Of a stretch of DNA of 64,000 bases, positions 1 through 10,473 are shown one piece after another. Source of the DNA: Bursaphelenchus xylophilus (lineage: Eukaryota > Nematoda > Chromadorea > Rhabditida > Aphelenchoididae); contig CAJFCV020000005.1 in NCBI GenBank assembly GCA_904066235.2, forward strand, positions 4,025,501-4,089,500, in the 5' to 3' direction. Under the pieces are notes generated by a model. That model was not told the origin of the DNA and made no database searches. It saw only the letters and a list, made by a program, of their open reading frames with translations. Position 1 is the stretch's first letter, and each line of letters starts with the position of its first letter. A program made the position numbers and the translations under genes.

Positions 1-199
1 AAGTCATCGAATCCCTGCACCAGTTGACAAAAAAAAAGTCTCGAAAAAAAGTGCACGTTGAGTATTTTTCATTTTAGCAAATTGGGGAGTTTTTGATTTT
101 ATTTGGAACATTTTTGGTCAAACAAAATATAAGTTTAATTTTTGAGAGGCTTACATATATTTATATTGCTTTACACAAATTTATGTTGTCTTTTTTCAG

Positions 200-372
200 A
201 TCATTACTACAAATACGGCACTTTTGTGGATGGAGAACCAGGACAAAGAGTGGTGGTCAGATGGCGCCGAATCATTGGCCAATACGTGTTCTGGTTCGGC
301 AGCTTCTTCGTGCAATGGAAGATCTACAGCTACATCCTCGGTGGTGTCTATCACTTTTTCTTCCCGCATTAG
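200..372 (+). CDS. Terminal exon of an unidentified gene (5' part outside window)
   Basis: A tttttcag acceptor at 191-199 is followed by 57 open codons ending in TAG at 370-372. The peptide starts HYYKYGTFVDGEPGQ and is rich in aromatic residues (FWFGSFFVQWKIYSYILGG), ending HFFFPH, so it could be the last membrane segment of a membrane protein. The first two bases complete a codon begun in an upstream exon (phase 1). Codon use is regular, and the stretch before the acceptor is AT-rich as expected for an intron. I do not recognise the family; only this exon is in the window. Possible polyadenylation signal (AATAAA) near 735. Confidence 0.6.
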
Positions 373-1594
373 GTATCATTGAAAATTTGATACTTTATTG
401 AGTGATCGCAAAAAGCTCAAAAGTGCATTTTAACCCAAAGTTCGGTCCCGGTTAGGTGTTAGCACTAATATTATTGTCGTATCCTGTGTTAAACTATGGT
501 ATCTTGTGTTACTTTATATAACGTGTTTTGCTAATGTCGATGTATTTGTATTATAGATATATCGCTAGAATCATTCAGCTTTATGTTAACATACGTGCTA
601 TAACTCTTATTTAGTTATCATGAAAACGGTTTCCTTTCTATCGCAAGTTTAATCGCTTACTTATTCATTCTATTTTACATCAAATTTTTTAAGTTATAGT
701 CACAATATTTGTCGCTTTTTTCTGAAGTTTATGGAATAAATCGATTTTAATATTAATTTTTTGGGGTTTTATTTGGAACCTAGAAGGTTTGTGAGATTTG
801 GGGAAATGAATAATTGAGGAATAAAAGATTTTTTCTACATTTTTTGGCCAGTCAAATCCACAATTTTCTACGCTACTCCATTCTCTGAACAACGGAAAAC
901 TAATCCGTTTTTCAGAGGGATAAAATTTTAGGCGACCTGTGTCTCTGCAAAAAGTCCTTAGAATTTTCCGCGACTCTGCACTGTGCACGAATCCGAAAAA
1001 AACACTTTGCACCGTGCATCCGGCCCAAAAAGTGCTTTTGCACAGTGCAATTTTGTCTTACGTCGCGCGCGATTCCCATGTTTCGCAGCGACAAACCATT
1101 TTTTTCGGAGTGCGACGGAATTTGAGGGCCGCGAAAAATTCTAAGGACTTTTTGCCGCGACGGGTCTGTCCCTCTTCAAGCCCTGTCGCATTTCATCGGC
1201 CATTTGCACGGTTATCTTGACTGCCGCATAGCGTTAAGAGTATCCAGAAGGACGTATCCAAAAGCAGCGGTTGCCAGAAGAGAATTTAAGTGAAGCAAGT
1301 TCATGTTAGCCCCAAGAGATAATGACAGAGGCACTGAGGATTTTTTTTAGTTCTCACTTCCATTTACAGTTGATTGCTCACCGTCCAACTGCAATAGAAA
1401 AACAAAATACCATAATTATTAGAAGTCGAGCTGGACCGGAACCTCATCATTGTCAATGGAATTTGTTGCCGGAGGTTAACACTAAAAATGCAGCAATTTC
1501 CGGTTCAATTCCGGTCATCTTGTGTCTCCAATGAAATTTTATTTTCTGAATGCGTTTGAAATGTCAGAGATCAATTGCAAAGGCCACAATAAAC
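373..1594. other. Intergenic region without a supported gene
   Basis: AT-rich 3' flank of the preceding gene up to about 780, then a GC-richer foldback at about 930-1175. Short open frames at 1322-1534 have no splice partners, no domain and no promoter. The segment ends at the promoter of the first cathepsin gene. Confidence 0.6.
930..1175. repeat. Foldback (MITE-like) element
   Basis: The left arm near 947-972 contains CAAAAAGTCCTTAGAATTTT, and its reverse complement recurs near 1130-1155 with a single mismatch in the core. Outside the cores the arms stay similar (AGACC, GTCKC); inside them imperfect pairing continues (CCGAAAAAAA opposite TTTTTTTCGG). No coding capacity. Exact ends and target-site duplication are not clear. 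Confidence 0.6.
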
Positions 1595-1602
1595 TATATA
1601 AG
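1595..1602 (+). promoter_or_regulatory. TATA box of first cathepsin gene
   Basis: TATATAAG lies 43 bp upstream of the ATG at 1638, implying a very short 5' leader. The same arrangement recurs at the other intact cathepsin genes of the cluster. Confidence 0.6.
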
Positions 1603-1637
1603 CCCTCAGCGCTTCCTGAATCCTCACTTTATCCTTA

Positions 1638-2832
1638 ATGAAGTTCCTTCTTCTACCTTGCCTTCTGGCAATTCCTGCCTTTGGATATGTGCTTGTGGAT
1701 AACTTGAAAGTGTCCGCTGGTGTCGAAAGAACCCTGAAAATGGCCGCTGAAATGCGCAGGGGCTTGGGAGAAGGAAAGGAGGACGTCTACGCCCAGTTCA
1801 CCGACTTCATTGTCAAGTAGGTTAACAGAAATTGGAGGAGTCTGAATTGGTACTTTCAGGTTCGAGCGGGAATACAAAGACGAGAAAGAAGTTGCCCAAC
1901 GATTTGAAATCATCGAGAAATCGTTGAAGAGAATCGCTGAGTTACAAAAGAAAAGTCCAACCGCCCAATTCGGATTGACCAACATGGCTGATCTCTCCGA
2001 GGAGGAATTCGGTCGAATTGCCAACCTTAAAGTCCCACCAAGAAATGAGGATGAAGAACAAGGCAAGAATAATATAATAAAGCCATCAGTGAACATTATA
2101 TTTCAGACTTTCTTCAACTGGATATCTCCGAAGAAGATCTCCCGAAAGAGCATGATTGGAGGAAGTTGAACGGAGTCTCTAGCGTCAAGGACCAAGGAGA
2201 CTGTGGAGCCTGCTTCGCCTTTGGCACTGTCGGCGCCATCGAAAGTCAGTGGCTGATCAAGAGAAACCAAAGTCTCGACTTGAGCATAGAACAAATTCTG
2301 GAATGCACCTATGACAACCCCAAGTACGGATCTTACTTTGGCTGTGGTGGAGGCTACTTGGATGGAGTATTTCAGTACGTAATCGACAATGGAATCACTG
2401 ATGAAAAGCATTGGCCATACAATCCTTCATGGCACGATATGGGAACATGCCAGAAAGAGCCAAAAGTAGCTACGTTGACCAGTGCCAAGAACATCACAAG
2501 ACTAAGCGATGTTGAGTTGCAGAAGGCCGTCTACAGCATTGGCCCTGTCACTGTTGGTAGGTTGTATTTACACAACCAAGATTTTTATCGTTTCAGCGAT
2601 TGATTCAAGCTTCATTCAATTCTACAATGGCGGTATCATTTCGGTCGAAGATCAAGAGTGGGGTCTTGATCATGCTGTTTTGGTGGTTGGCTACGGAGTG
2701 GAGAAGGACATTCCATACTGGATTGTCAAAAATTCATGGGGAAAAATTTATGGAGAACACGGCTACTTCCGTGTTTACCGTGGAAATAACACACTTGGAA
2801 TCACGGAAGCGCCCGAGGCTGCTATCCTCTAA
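1638..2832 (+). CDS. Cathepsin L-like cysteine protease (peptidase C1A), copy A
   Basis: Predicted 355-residue secreted or lysosomal cysteine protease. Exons 1638-1816, 1860-2062, 2107-2556 and 2597-2832 join in frame. Residues 1-16 form a signal peptide (MKFLLLPCLLAIPAFG). An I29 propeptide follows, with a degraded ERFNIN helix and the LTNMADLSEEEF segment. The mature domain starts near HDWRKLNGV. Catalytic Cys about 163 sits in QGDCGACFAFG, so the usual Ser and Trp are Ala and Phe. The GCGGG motif, His in DHAVLVVGYG and Asn in KNSWGK are all present, so activity is expected. Intron 2 (2063-2106) has a GC donor (AG|GCAAG) and AG acceptor; reading through it would shift frame. AATAAA follows at 2882-2887. 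It is the first of five paralogues in 15 kb. Confidence 0.9.
2063..2106 (+). other. GC-AG intron in cathepsin copy A
   Basis: The sequence AACAAG|gcaaga ends in atttcag. Only this junction joins the propeptide frame to the DFLQLDISEEDL frame that leads into the protease domain. The donor matches the strong consensus seen in rare GC-AG introns. Confidence 0.75.
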
Positions 2833-3090
2833 ACTACAAAACTTTTATCAACACTGTGAACTTGTTCTTGGCATTTTGAGTAATAAAAACGCAAATCATT
2901 CTTTTTTGACCTCATCCTTTAGTTGCTCTTGCTCATATTACTTGATGACCTGTTTTATAAGGCTGTTTGGCATATTTATCTCTCTAATCTACTGCCTTCC
3001 CAGCAGCCGGTTACATCATTAATATGATTTTTCTTGGGGTAAAAAATCCCTTATCAAAGTCACAGTTTCACATCAAAAATTTATTTTAGT

Positions 3091-3897
3091 TCAAATTCTA
3101 TAGTCCTTATTCTGGAATCTAAACAAATCTTGCACAGACTCCGCGACAGATTTATTAACTGCTGCGAAAACCGCTTGCCAGAGCGTGTCCATCTCTTCCG
3201 AAACAGCCGTATAATCCTCCAGCGCCGTCTTCTTCAGCCCTTTGATTTTCAGCTCATCCAATTTGGCCTTGAACACTTGGCGAATCTGTGGGTAATGTTG
3301 GGTGAGTAAAGTCTCGGCATGTTTAATATCAGTCCGTTGAATTGGAAGGTAATAGGCGAAAACTCTATCATGCAAGTCGAGATTCAGCAAGGTGAAAGTC
3401 TGATCAACGGCAGTCTGAGATGATGAAGTAACATTGACTTCCTCATACTCTACATAGTAGAACAGTTCGGTTCTTCCGTCACGGCGAGTCATCAGGTCGA
3501 CGTCGTAATACGAGTTGTACCATTTCCAGATCTCTCGGTTTTTAATGTTGTTTGTAGCAGCAAGGATTAGGACTTGATGAATATTCCAAGTTTCGAAGGC
3601 CAAAACGATGGGAATGTCAGGAAATGCCTTGTAAAGTTCGTCTTCGGACAGTCGAACTGCCTCGATCTCACTCAACTTGTCTTCAAAATTGTCTCCGAAT
3701 TGGGTGGCGAGGGCTGAAAATAGAATAATAAAAATCATTAATATGAAATTCACGGTGAATCCAGATACTGAACAAAGCTGTGTTTGTAGCAAGTAAAACA
3801 TACCAAGAAGATTTTCTAGATATATTGCTGTAGGAGGCGAACTCCAAGATGTAGTAAAGAGGGTTGTCAGAAGAAGAGAAATCAGTTTTAAAGACAT
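3091..3897 (-). CDS. Secreted protein of unknown function
   Basis: Two exons (3897-3804 and 3713-3091, 90-bp intron with gtatg donor and ttttcag acceptor) give about 238 residues. The ATG at 3897 starts MSLKLISLLLTTLFTTSWS, a clear signal peptide. The rest is charged and mixed, with no recognised domain and no obvious cysteine framework; one NVTSSS N-glycosylation sequon is visible. A TATATATAG element lies about 45 bp upstream of the ATG, and an AATAAA signal lies about 10 bp after the stop (on the + strand, TTTATT near 3079). I do not recognise the family. It lies between cathepsin A and the F-box gene; no functional tie to either is shown. Confidence 0.75.
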   Translation of the reverse strand: MSLKLISLLLTTLFTTSWSSPPTAIYLENLLGMFYLLQTQLCSVSGFTVNFILMIFIILFSALATQFGDNFEDKLSEIEAVRLSEDELYKAFPDIPIVLAFETWNIHQVLILAATNNIKNREIWKWYNSYYDVDLMTRRDGRTELFYYVEYEEVNVTSSSQTAVDQTFTLLNLDLHDRVFAYYLPIQRTDIKHAETLLTQHYPQIRQVFKAKLDELKIKGLKKTALEDYTAVSEEMDTLWQAVFAAVNKSVAESVQDLFRFQNKDYRI

Positions 3898-3942
3898 GTT
3901 TACCACTCAAAGACGGTTGTGAATAACAGATTTATATCCTTC

Positions 3943-3952
3943 CTATATATAG
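3943..3952 (-). promoter_or_regulatory. TATA box of the secreted-protein gene
   Basis: On the minus strand the sequence reads CTATATATAG, about 46 bp upstream of the ATG at 3897. Spacing matches the neighbouring cathepsin promoters. Confidence 0.5.
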
Positions 3953-4401
3953 CAGCTTGTGCAGAGATTTTTAGACAGAAATCAGCGGAAAATGGGGCGT
4001 TTCCTTCAGACGTAATATTGCGTTATAAGTTTCTTTGTGCCTCACTCGGATGTTTAGGAGGTTTCTCAAGCCGTGTACATCAAAAAATTCTGCGCTTAAT
4101 AGATGCAAGCGTTTTATAGCGCTTACCTTCCATTGCTCATTTAGCAGGTGTGGATGGGCTAAAGAACTTCTTGGCTTTGAATCTCAAGCTAAATTAGTGT
4201 AATAACCAAGCTTTCAACATCATGGAACTCTTCGAAAAATATGTCACAACTGTCTCAATTTTTTTTGTCAGCTACTTATTGAAGCTTGCAATAGAAAGCG
4301 AGTACTTCATATCTGCCCTAGAACGTGTTAGATACACTAATTTCTCCACATCTTTCACAAATTTTTTTCCTAGCTACCTTTTTTTTGTTGTCAAATTTTT
4401 C

Positions 4402-6298
4402 ATGCCTGAACAATGGAGACTAGAACACATCTGTCGGAGATATCGCCCTCGCCTGAAGGCCACTTCATCTGTGTATGATAGACCCCCTGCTAGAACACTT
4501 GGCTTTCCGATGGAGGAGAATTTGATTACGACCAAACTGCTGAGACGTTTGCCGTTGGAGGTAAGTTATCCGATTCTCTCACCAAAGACATCTATTATAC
4601 ATGAACAACGATATTTCTTTAGATACTTTGTTGTATTGCCGACCGTTTGCCTGTCTTCGAACAGATTACAGCTTACCATTACTTGGGCAACAACTTTGCT
4701 GTTAAAAACAAAAGACTTGAAGAGATGTGGCGCTTGAACCGCGACGTACAAAGCAGAAGTCTGGGTATTGAAGGGTTGTATTCGTAAGTGGAGCCGTTTT
4801 TAATTCACTAAAAATCTTACAGGGGAAGTACTCGAAGCGGAACATTCAATTGTGTAATCTGGGCAGTCTTTTAGATTAATTTTTAGTGCAAAATTGATTG
4901 AGTTATGACTCCAGAATGCAGAAAAGTTTTTACAAAAAATAATCCATTTTTTACACGGAACTGACAGATTTATGGCCAAAAAAGGCGTTTTATCTGTGAC
5001 CGCTCTCCGCATTTCGCGTACTCTCTCGGCCTGAAAGTAGTCAAAGATAACCACCTTGTAACAAACTTGTTTCAGTCTGCTAGCAAACTCTGGGGACGCG
5101 GCAGCATTTGCTCCCCATCCGCCTGAAACTATCAATACATTCCTCTACGAGACACTGCATGCAACAATGGCGATGAGATCAGTAGTCCGCCTCTTTTTCA
5201 CTTTCCATTACGCCGATTTTGATGAGGAAATCATATGCGCAAGCCACTCATCTTATATAAGCTGGGGGGCCATCACGGTTCGGGCACAATTCGTGAACAA
5301 TGACAAAGCATGGATTGGTTGCACACCTTGTACAGTTGTAATGGAGTATGAAACTAGAGACATAGTAGGTTTAAAAGTAGATTTTTAAAGAATTTAGCAC
5401 CTCAGATTTTATCAGAATCCAATCACAGCTTATGTCGTTTCAGGGCCGCTGGCTTGGCGCGTTCTACGAGAAAGAATCGAACAAGCTGTACTACGTGACA
5501 CACGACGAAGACCTCACCCCTAAACAGAGGAGAGTCCGCTTCAGCTATGTAATACCCGGCACTGAAGAGCCCACATTTCTCTTTACGGCGCCGATTCCAT
5601 GCAACCCTGTGAAGCCTGTACGACTCTCAGTACAAGGCGACCATTTATTCTTCTTTACGCCAGACAATTATTTCTGGCATTTTATGGGATATTATAATCT
5701 ACAAACGGGGAAATATCACTCGAAGACGGTCGGAAATAGGGGTTTCGATGTTATCCAGCACCGTGACCAGGTTCTATGCTGCTTCTCTGACTCCATCGAG
5801 CTGAACAGTTGCCGGTTCAAGGTTCTGCGGCATGTCGACACGAACCCCGACAAACGGGCGTCCACATATTTTGAGAGAAGCCAAAAACTCAACGACCATA
5901 CATGTGTCTATGTGGAGGACAATAAATTGAAGGCAAGTTGAATATTAAAGAAAATCACATAAAAACGGAAGGTTCCAAGTGCGTCTCACGATCAGATTTT
6001 TAGTCGCTTTTTAAAAGTATTAGCTCGCTATTTGCAGAGAAATGAAGTTTTAACAATTTATTTTTAGGTTGTTCGACTGGATGTGAAAAGCTTTCGATTT
6101 ATAGACACGGGAATCTTCGTAGGAGACGGGCTTCTGGCCAGACTCAGCAACAACACATTCGCCGTGATCCACAAGAACAAAGACACCGATATCTACTTCT
6201 ACGAGTTATTCAACGGAACTTTTCGTTGCAACAAAGTCCCTTATTCGAACCCGATCCGTTGTAGAATTCCGTGGTACAAAGGAGACATTTCACATTGA
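4402..6298 (+). CDS. F-box protein with a long unclassified C-terminal region
   Basis: Five exons (4402-4560, 4623-4783, 5076-5364, 5444-5932, 6068-6298) join in consistent phases to about 442 residues. Residues about 46-90 resemble an F-box: RRLPLEILCCIADRLP then AYHYLGNN and RLEEMW. The family role is to bring substrates to an SCF ubiquitin ligase through Skp1. The remaining 340 residues are rich in beta-type hydrophobic patterns (LYYVTHDED, LFFFTPDNYFWHF) and could fold as a propeller, which is inference. Intron 3 (4784-5075) is largely made of a transposon fragment, and intron 4 (5933-6067) has a GC donor (AAG|GCAAG) and a second fragment of the same repeat. The start is uncertain: an in-frame ATG at 4513 is an alternative. 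Confidence 0.7.
4820..5065. repeat. Truncated TIR element (CARGGGAAGTAC family) in F-box intron 3
   Basis: It begins with TTA then CAGGGGAAGTACTCGAAGCG, matching the end of the full element at 33838-34286. Its interior (TTTATGGCCAAAAAAGGCG, ACCGCTCTCCGC, ACTCTCTCGGC) matches that element in reverse orientation. The other terminus is missing; sequence passes into the intron acceptor region by about 5065. Confidence 0.65.
5933..6067 (+). other. GC-AG intron 4 of the F-box gene
   Basis: The junction TTGAAG|gcaagt ... tttttag|GTTGTTCG keeps phase 0 and joins two long open exons. Within it, about 5975-6045 (TTCCAAGTGCGTCTCACG, TTAGCTCGCTATTTGCAGAG) resembles the inner part of the 33838-34286 element, so a degraded copy sits here too. 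Confidence 0.6.
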
Positions 6299-6508
6299 AA
6301 TATTATATTTACAATTATCAAGCTAAAAGACATATTTGACTTTAAAGTTTTCATTAAAGAGATCATATATGTAACAAGGCTTGTCATTACTTTTTACCTA
6401 ATAACTTTACATCCACAACTTGGTCAGCCCAAATTTGGCTGTCAGTTTCTGTCGTTGGGACTGTCGCTGAATAAAAATTGTTTTATTAAACCGTACAAAT
6501 CGGTGGCA

Positions 6509-8231
6509 TTAAGTTAAACCAGTTTTTTTAGAAGCAGTGACCGGTCCTAAACAAGTCAATGTCCCAGAGGTGCTGTTTGTCACCGTTACAAGCTCTGAAA
6601 TTCAAAAGTCACTTTTTCGATAGCATTGCTTCTCTAACCGTTGCAACTTACCTAACTGATCGCTGACAATGACCATTGGCTTTCCCGCCGGCTCTCCTGT
6701 CGCCCAACGTAAACCGCTCGGTAACGTTGTGTTGTCAAAGTACGTGTAATTCAATCCATTGTAAGTTACAATACCCGTTATGAACTCGTCGTAGCTTTGT
6801 ACTGCAAATATGTTATTAAAATATAACATATTTCTTACAGTGAATTTGCCCGTAAATCAGCGGATGAATGATTTTAATCGGATACCCATCTTTCAGCCCC
6901 TCTGGGCATAGATTCCTTGTAACCGCGGTGACATCTATAACTCCCGTGGTCACCACCATATAACAGTACCACTGGTTGTTGTATACGGTGGCGAACGCAA
7001 GATAGCCGTCACAGTCGTACTTTACTGTTTGCATCGCCTCTTATAACGATGTGTGTTGTTGGAAATGCCGTCACTTACGTGCCCTATTCAACATGAACAC
7101 ATTGTTACTGAAGTCCACACCAACTCGGTAGAAGGAGAATTTGTTCCCATATAGGCTGCTGCTATTTTGCTCGGAGGCCTGGAAGAGGGCTTATTATTAT
7201 GTATGTGTTGCACGAAACTGTTTCCGTTGGGACAGTGCTATATACATATGGCTGGCTCTACGACCTAGTCGGCCCGGCCCTTACCTGCTTCATCATTTCC
7301 TCGGTCCAGAATGCTATAGCAAATATGTAGTTAGCTAATTACATGCTACAAAAAATTAAAACCAAAACTGCTTCTGATCTGAGCCACCGTTGTATTGACA
7401 ATCATTTTTTACAATTTCAATTTTTTTTGTCATTTTTTTCAATTTTAAACAACTTTTTTAACAGGTAGTTCGACATGCAGAGCCGGCCCGCAGGTCGAAA
7501 ATGGACCGCAAATAGACTTTGGGCTGACCGGAAGCTATGTATAGGTACCGCATCATTTACTTGAAAGCTAATCTTGCTTTTTGCAATTTTGAACAACGGA
7601 AAACGCAACGCCTGCTACCAAAGCCTTTAACGGTGACAGAAGCTAGGCCCTTATCTCACCTGATCAAAGCAATACCTGGTCGCCGGATCATATTGCATGT
7701 TGTAAAACGGTGGGCAAATGTTTTCAAAGAATGCTGAAATTATGCTTCAGCCAAAAATGGTTCAAATCTCACTGTATTGAGCCAGCAACTGTTCCGTCCT
7801 CTTCCCACTGGCACATCCACAACTAACGATATCTCTGACGTAATAAACATAGTCAACGGGGCTAGTACCTTAAAAGGAAACAGTAAAAAATTTTTATTTT
7901 CTTCACTCGTCAAATCTCTCACCATTTTGCTCGCCCTCCGTGTAAAAACCGTACGCTACCGTATACATATGTCCTTCGCACACCAGCTGGCTTAAAGAAA
8001 AGTAAATGAACGCGACATTTTGAGGTGCTAGTAGATCAACACAATCATTTATGTCGGCCACATTGTTATATGTGACCATGGCTGAATAACTGATGGGCTT
8101 AAAGCGAAGAGGAAGCTTTCGATAGTACACTTTGGCATCTGTTACAAACTAAAGTAAGGCATACTAACTTAACTTGGCCTTACCTCAACAACAAGGTAAA
8201 GAAAAGACGATAAAACGACAAGCGAGGACAT
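6509..8231 (-). CDS. C-type lectin-like protein with N-terminal PAN/CW-type domain
   Basis: Supported exons: 8231-8184, 8148-7923, 7868-7773, 7733-7660, about 7313-7285, 7178-7079, 7024-6839, 6801-6652 and 6594-6509. Phases agree except that one exon between 7659 and 7340 is unresolved: exon 4 ends in phase 0, but the exon ending at 7285 needs phase 1. The N-terminus MSSLVVLSSFLYLVVEFV is a signal peptide. A cysteine-bearing region (ADINDCVDLLAPQNVAFIYF, VSCGCASGKRTEQLLAQY) resembles the nematode CW/PAN_3 domain. The C-terminal half resembles a C-type lectin fold (YTYFDNTTLPSGLRWATGEP). This pairing is known in nematode CLEC proteins, often secreted by gut. AATAAA lies about 25 bp after the stop, converging with the F-box gene. 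Confidence 0.65.
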
Positions 8232-8346
8232 ACGAGATGAGCCAGTATCGCCAAAGGCACGGAAGCAATATTTTATTGGTTAGAATTTTTGTAGCATCTC
8301 ATTTTAAATGCCTAGAAACCGCTGGCCATGTTCCACGATCTCTCTG

Positions 8347-8356
8347 TTATTTATAG
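8347..8356 (-). promoter_or_regulatory. TATA-like box of the lectin gene
   Basis: On the minus strand this reads CTATAAATAA, about 120 bp upstream of the ATG at 8231. This is further than in the cathepsin genes, so a longer leader is implied. Confidence 0.4.
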
Positions 8357-8359
8357 GGA

Positions 8360-8840
8360 CTAAACTACAGAGTCTTGTTTTTACGCAAAAACTTTATAAA
8401 TAATGCAGGCGATATATTCAAGAGATAGAAAAGCATTCAAAACAAAAAATTCAAGGAAATTCAGAGCCTCTGCAAGTTGTTGTAGAGACGCTTGGTTCAG
8501 CTACTGTACATAGGTCATACAGTTTGGCAAGGGCGGGATTTCCCGTATCTTTTTTTGTCTCTAACGAGGGGAGCGTCCCAATTGACACTCATTGTCAGGT
8601 TTTCTTTAAATTTTGTACACAAAGGGCAATGTATCTGTAACAGTTGATTGCAGATAGTCTTTTTATTTAGGCTGCCCCCTCCGCGGCGCACATAAATGGG
8701 CAATACTTCGAGACGAGAATTTCGTAATCGGTAAATTGTGGTCATCGCAAGGTAGAGAGCCGAAATGATTACAGCTGTTTATCTAACGTTTACATCTGTA
8801 TCAGAACGCCTTAAGTGTTGAATTAAAACTCCCTTGAGAT
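8360..8840. other. Intergenic stretch, no supported gene
   Basis: An open frame on the minus strand (8515-8745) has no splice context, signal peptide or domain. Near 8847-8856 the minus strand carries AATAAA, which serves the cathepsin gene ending at 8915. Confidence 0.5.
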
Positions 8841-8914
8841 GCTGCGGATACGTTTATTTAGTTAAATCAAAATGCTTTACAAGCGAACACCATTATTGAA
8901 TCCCAGGGATCCCT

Positions 8915-10108
8915 TCAAAGGATGGCGATGTCGATCTCCTCGCCGATACCCAAGACATTCTTCTCTCTCTCAATGCGGAAGAATCCGTTTTCTCCCCAGG
9001 TCGTGTCCCAAGAGTTCTTGAGGACCCAGTACTTGGTACCATCCTCCTCGCCGTATCCAACCAGAAGGACAGCGTGATTAAGCTTCCATTCGTCTTGTGT
9101 AGTTGATACGATTCCACCGTTGTATTCCTGTATGGTGGTAGCGTCAACGGCTTAAAAGATCATTAATTTGGATAGCCAAGACAAAAAAGAACATACCAAC
9201 AGCAACGGGGCCAACGTGGTAGACAATGTCTCTCAACAGGACTGCTTCGTCCACATTGTTGGCCTGAATGGCCTGGCTAAGATTGGCCACGACAGGCTCA
9301 TCCTTCTTGCAGTTGGGGAAGTCGGCGTCGGGGTTGTAGGGGTCAGTCTTTTCGGCAGCGACTCCATGGTCGCGGACATACCGCAGGACTGCCTCCGGCT
9401 CTCCACCCTCACAGCCGTTATTGTTGTCGTATTCAGGGACATTATAAGTGCATTGGAGAACGTCTTCTTCGCTCAGGTCAAGCTCCTGGCCCTTCTTTAC
9501 AAGGTATTGACTTTCAATGGCGGCGACGGCACCAAAGGCGTAGCAACTGCCACAGAAATCTTGATTTTTAACGGGGCTGACACCTTTATTCTCGCGCCAA
9601 TCAAAAGCGTCGGGAGTGCTGCCGGATTGGAAGCTTGGGAGGGGATCTAAAATTAGATTGTGATTAAGTAATGTGTCTGATCATCCTAGGGAAAAAGCAT
9701 AAATTGCCAGAAAACAGACCGTTCCTGCGGGCACTTGTGCGCTTGTATCCATTGTATCTCTTGAATTCTTCAATGGACAAGTCGCTGAACTGGGTCAATC
9801 CGAATTTAGCATGCGGATTTTCAGCTTGTTGCTGAGCGGCTCTCTTCAGACTGGCTTGAACATTTCGGAATCTCGCGGTAACCTCAGCCAAGTCTTGGTA
9901 TTTGCGCTCGTATCTACAAGATTGTGCTCTTGAAATACGAACTTTTGACTTACTTTGTAATGAATTCCAAGAAGGCATCAAGATCAGCACGTTCGTGATC
10001 CTCGATTTGATTGGCCAAGGTCTTGGCCAAAGCCAGAGTTGAGGTGGAGTCAAGGACACGGGCCTGGCCGTAGGCCAAGAGAAGGCAGAATACAACAAGG
10101 AACTTCAT
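8915..10108 (-). CDS. Cathepsin L-like cysteine protease, copy B
   Basis: Exons 10108-9954, 9913-9720, 9646-9197 and 9150-8915 give 344 residues. Signal peptide [17 protein letters not shown]29 propeptide with KYERKYQDL and [16 protein letters not shown]. The protease domain shows Gln and catalytic Cys in [12 protein letters not shown], a GCEGG motif, His in [10 protein letters not shown] and Asn in [10 protein letters not shown], so the triad is complete. A TATAAAAAG box lies about 35 bp upstream of the ATG and AATAAA lies about 60 bp after the stop. Intron 2 uses a weak gtctgt donor. This is the parent-like partner of the inverted, decayed copy at 10474-11682, with which it shares nearly identical exon 2 and intron 2. 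Confidence 0.9.
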
Positions 10109-10142
10109 GGATCCCAATGATGTCTCTGTTGTGCTGCATTTT

Positions 10143-10151
10143 CTTTTTATA
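10143..10151 (-). promoter_or_regulatory. TATA box of cathepsin copy B
   Basis: TATAAAAAG on the minus strand, 35 bp before the ATG at 10108. The inverted copy C has no equivalent: homology between the two ends about 10 bp upstream of their start codons. Confidence 0.6.
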
Positions 10152-10473
10152 CTCCCCGAAATTAGTTTTTTTGCAAATATAATCACAAGGGTTTGCTGAT
10201 TAATTGGATTTTGTTATTTCCGAAGATCAATTGAGAGCCCAATTATAATAGTAAACGTATCAAGGTTAATAAAACCAAGCCACTACACTACACATTCTTG
10301 GGCTTTAATCTGATGCAATTTCCACTTATCCACAAAAGAATGCACCGACATTTCCGGAAACTCAAATGTCTAAATCCAATTTTTTTATCATCTAAAGTGA
10401 GTTGCAAAGCACCAATCTCAATTTTGTATACATGCTTGGGCCGGTAGAGAAGAAATATAATTGAATGGGATCC

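Noticed and set aside
1653..2096. 147-codon minus strand frame
   Set aside because: Antisense to exons 1-2 and intron 1 of cathepsin copy A.
9168..9650. 160-codon + strand open frame
   Set aside because: It is the antisense shadow of exon 3 of cathepsin copy B; the minus frame carries all family motifs.
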